Shown here: positions 4,135-5,733 of the stretch, piece after piece | Layout of the letters: each line of letters starts with the position of its first letter | Position numbering within the stretch: position 1 is the stretch's first letter | Origin: a bacterium UBP10_UBA1149 | GTDB lineage: Bacteria > Desulfobacterota > Binatia > UBA1149 | DNA length: 5,733 nt | Direction of reading: 5' to 3' | Assembly (NCBI GenBank): GCA_002311335.1 | Contig: DBZX01000046.1 | Span: forward strand, 1,602-7,334 | The notes under the pieces: generated by a model | Seen by the model: the letters and a program-made list of their open reading frames with translations, nothing else | Databases searched by the model: none | What the model was told of the DNA's origin: nothing | Program-made: the position numbers and the translations under genes

Positions 4135-5733
4135 ATGAAACTTGTTTTGCCCGCCCGTACTTCTTCGCACGGCGATGTCCGCTTGCCGATGCTGCTTGCT
4201 ACCTGCCTGCTTGCGACGGCCGTAATAGTCGAGCCCGTGTCGGCCGGCGTGTTGAGGCCGCAGCAGTCCTGTCAGAAAAACGTCTCGAAGAGCGGCCGCA
4301 AGTATCTCTCATCGGTGGTCAAGACGCTGTCGAAGTGTCGTGAATCAGAGCTGTCGGGTAAGCAACCCAATGCTTGCGACGAGGCAAGGACCACCGGGTC
4401 GCTTCAAAAAGCCGCTGACAAGATAGCAGCGAAGATAAGCAAGGGTTGCGGAGGCCTCTCTGCAGCCGAACTGGCCGACCCGAGACCGAGGGGGTTGGCA
4501 TTTGGCAGCCTCGTGTCATTGCTGTCGGGGCAGCAGGCCGAGCACGAGAGACTGGCCCGTCACCTGGTCGACCTGGTCTACGGGCAACGTGACCCTGCCC
4601 AGCCGGCTTACGGTAAGGAGGCGATGTCCTGCCAGAAAACCCTGGGCAAGGGAACGGCCAAGCAGCTCAAGAACGCGATCAAGGGTCTTGGTTCACGCTG
4701 TGCAGACCGGGTGGACAGGGGTGGCACTGTTGAGGGCGACGCTTTTCGCTCGGTAGAGGGTTGCCTGCAGACGGCAGCCCACTCGCTGGCTTCGTATGCG
4801 GAACGCGGGGCTGCAAAAATTTCAAAGAGATGCGACGACCAGGCTGTCGCGGGCTTGCGTGCTTGCGGGCAGGATGGCTCGGCTGGGCAGACCGTGGCGG
4901 GGTTAACCGGGTGCCTGTTCGACAGGGCCGTGGGCGTAGCCGCCTCGGCGCTCGAACTGGAGCACGCCAGCGGTGGTTCGCTGGTCAAGGGAGCACTGGG
5001 GGTTGCCGACGTCGCTGGCGAGGGCGATACCCTGCGGGCTGCAGACGCTACCGTGCTGCTTGTCGATCCAGGCAGCGCAGATACGATCCTGGTGTCGGGT
5101 GAGACTGACTCCTCCGGGCAGTTCAGCTTCAACGTCCAGGCCTACCGCAGTTATCGCCTGTGCTGGGAAAAGGAAGGTCAACAGTCCTGCGCCGCAGAAG
5201 ACTTCGAAGCCACGCGGGGGTCGCTGAACCTGCCGGACCAGGACCTCACCGCTCCGCGTGGGGCCGGGAGCACGTTGGTATACGGCAAGGTTCTCAGGGC
5301 CGACGGGACCGCCTGTTACCGGCGTTACAACGGTAGCGACCCCACTTTTCGTGGAGGTGCTTCGCTGCTGGCGGTAACAGGTGGACAAGTCGCAGCGCGG
5401 GTAGAGGTGGGATCTGACGGGTCTTACATGCTTCTCGCACCGTCGGCGGGCGACTATATCGTGGTGGCCGACTGCGGAGACGAGACCTCTACCGCGGCCG
5501 TGTCCGCGGCGGGAGGCGGCGGGGTACTGAGAGAGGACCTGCGCATGATCAGCGCCGGCCCGGTGCCGGGGAGCCTGGTCGTGACCGATGCCGACGGCAA
5601 CGTCATTACAGATCCCCTGCAAGTAGTCGAAGGTGACGAGTTGTTTGTGCAGGTTGACTTCGGAAGCGCCAACCCGGGCGACCTCGAGTACCACTGGACG
5701 GTGACCAGGGGAGAGGGCGAGGTGCTCTCGCCG
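4135..5733 (+). CDS. Large exported cysteine-rich protein with helical Cys/Lys repeats and beta-sandwich domains (partial, runs off right edge)
   Basis: The frame is open from the ATG at 4135 to the window end, 533 codons with no stop, behind GGAGG at 7-base spacing. Residues 1-37 look like a signal peptide: basic R8/R16, a hydrophobic core about 17-32, and V-S-A at 35-37 before the probable cut. Residues 46-105 and 166-233 are two copies of a lysine-rich helical module with cysteines at C46, C68, C81, C105 and C166, C189, C210, C233. Copies share CQK at the start and AAKISK before the last cysteine; C244 and C260 may be a fragment of another. Two beta-sandwich segments like carboxypeptidase regulatory domains follow (about 281-372 and 380-470), with SSGQFSF and SDGSYML strands. 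From about 479 a PKD/Ig-like fold begins (GDELFVQVDF, YHWTV). The plan is that of a periplasmic, surface or secreted structural or binding protein. I recognise no catalytic motif. Proteins with CQK...C modules are, as I recall, frequent in uncultured Deltaproteobacteria-like genomes, without known function. Confidence 0.85.
   Translation, partial: MKLVLPARTSSHGDVRLPMLLATCLLATAVIVEPVSAGVLRPQQSCQKNVSKSGRKYLSSVVKTLSKCRESELSGKQPNACDEARTTGSLQKAADKIAAKISKGCGGLSAAELADPRPRGLAFGSLVSLLSGQQAEHERLARHLVDLVYGQRDPAQPAYGKEAMSCQKTLGKGTAKQLKNAIKGLGSRCADRVDRGGTVEGDAFRSVEGCLQTAAHSLASYAERGAAKISKRCDDQAVAGLRACGQDGSAGQTVAGLTGCLFDRAVGVAASALELEHASGGSLVKGALGVADVAGEGDTLRAADATVLLVDPGSADTILVSGETDSSGQFSFNVQAYRSYRLCWEKEGQQSCAAEDFEATRGSLNLPDQDLTAPRGAGSTLVYGKVLRADGTACYRRYNGSDPTFRGGASLLAVTGGQVAARVEVGSDGSYMLLAPSAGDYIVVADCGDETSTAAVSAAGGGGVLREDLRMISAGPVPGSLVVTDADGNVITDPLQVVEGDELFVQVDFGSANPGDLEYHWTVTRGEGEVLSP

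Noticed and set aside
4192..4206. Lipoprotein cleavage at C24 (LLATC) in the exported protein
   Set aside because: Thr just before the Cys is atypical for a lipobox, and the hydrophobic stretch continues beyond C24 to a better signal peptidase I site after A37.
4903..5694. 263-codon open frame on the - strand at the right end
   Set aside because: The + strand frame through the same bases is open for 533 codons, starts behind GGAGG, has a signal peptide, and has internal repeats and beta-domain patterns. The - frame has none of these.

Overview
The window is GC-rich, densely coded bacterial DNA. All supported genes lie on the + strand. It holds (1) the last 47 codons of an unrecognised gene (2-145); (2) three consecutive, tightly packed genes for family III (CaiB/BaiF) CoA transferases (153-1403, 1403-2626, 2629-3849); (3) a 285-base intergenic region with several inverted repeats, a possible promoter and a structured leader; and (4) the first 533 codons of a large exported cysteine-rich protein that runs off the right edge (4135-5733). 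Tandem CaiB/BaiF genes followed by an exported protein with CQK-type cysteine/lysine repeats and carboxypeptidase-regulatory-like beta domains suggest an uncultured proteobacterium-like lineage of the old Deltaproteobacteria/Binatota/Myxococcota kind. That placement is an inference from protein style, since no taxonomic marker gene is present.

The left part reads as one operon. The upstream gene ends 7 bases before the GTG of the first CoA transferase. The first and second CoA transferases overlap by one base (TGATG), and the third begins 2 bases after the second stops. Family III enzymes move CoA from one acyl-CoA to another carboxylic acid through an aspartyl-CoA intermediate. The second and third proteins keep the catalytic aspartate (D171 and D177). 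The first has glutamine there (Q174) and has also lost a nearby conserved glutamine, yet is otherwise intact. The first two proteins resemble each other more than either resembles the third. The simplest reading is that gene 1 is a non-catalytic or altered partner of gene 2 in a heteromeric transferase, with gene 3 a separate canonical enzyme. Substrates cannot be told from sequence; a chain of such genes usually belongs to degradation of a carboxylic acid such as an aromatic, steroid or branched-chain acid.

The right part is a separate transcription unit. Its protein has a signal peptide, two tandem copies of a lysine-rich helical module framed by cysteines, two beta-sandwich repeats with a G-x-V...DG-x-(F/Y) pattern, and the start of a PKD/Ig-like domain. 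This is the plan of a cell-surface or secreted protein. Its start codon is preceded by three predicted hairpins in about 110 bases, the last of which buries the Shine-Dalgarno sequence, so translation may be controlled by RNA folding.
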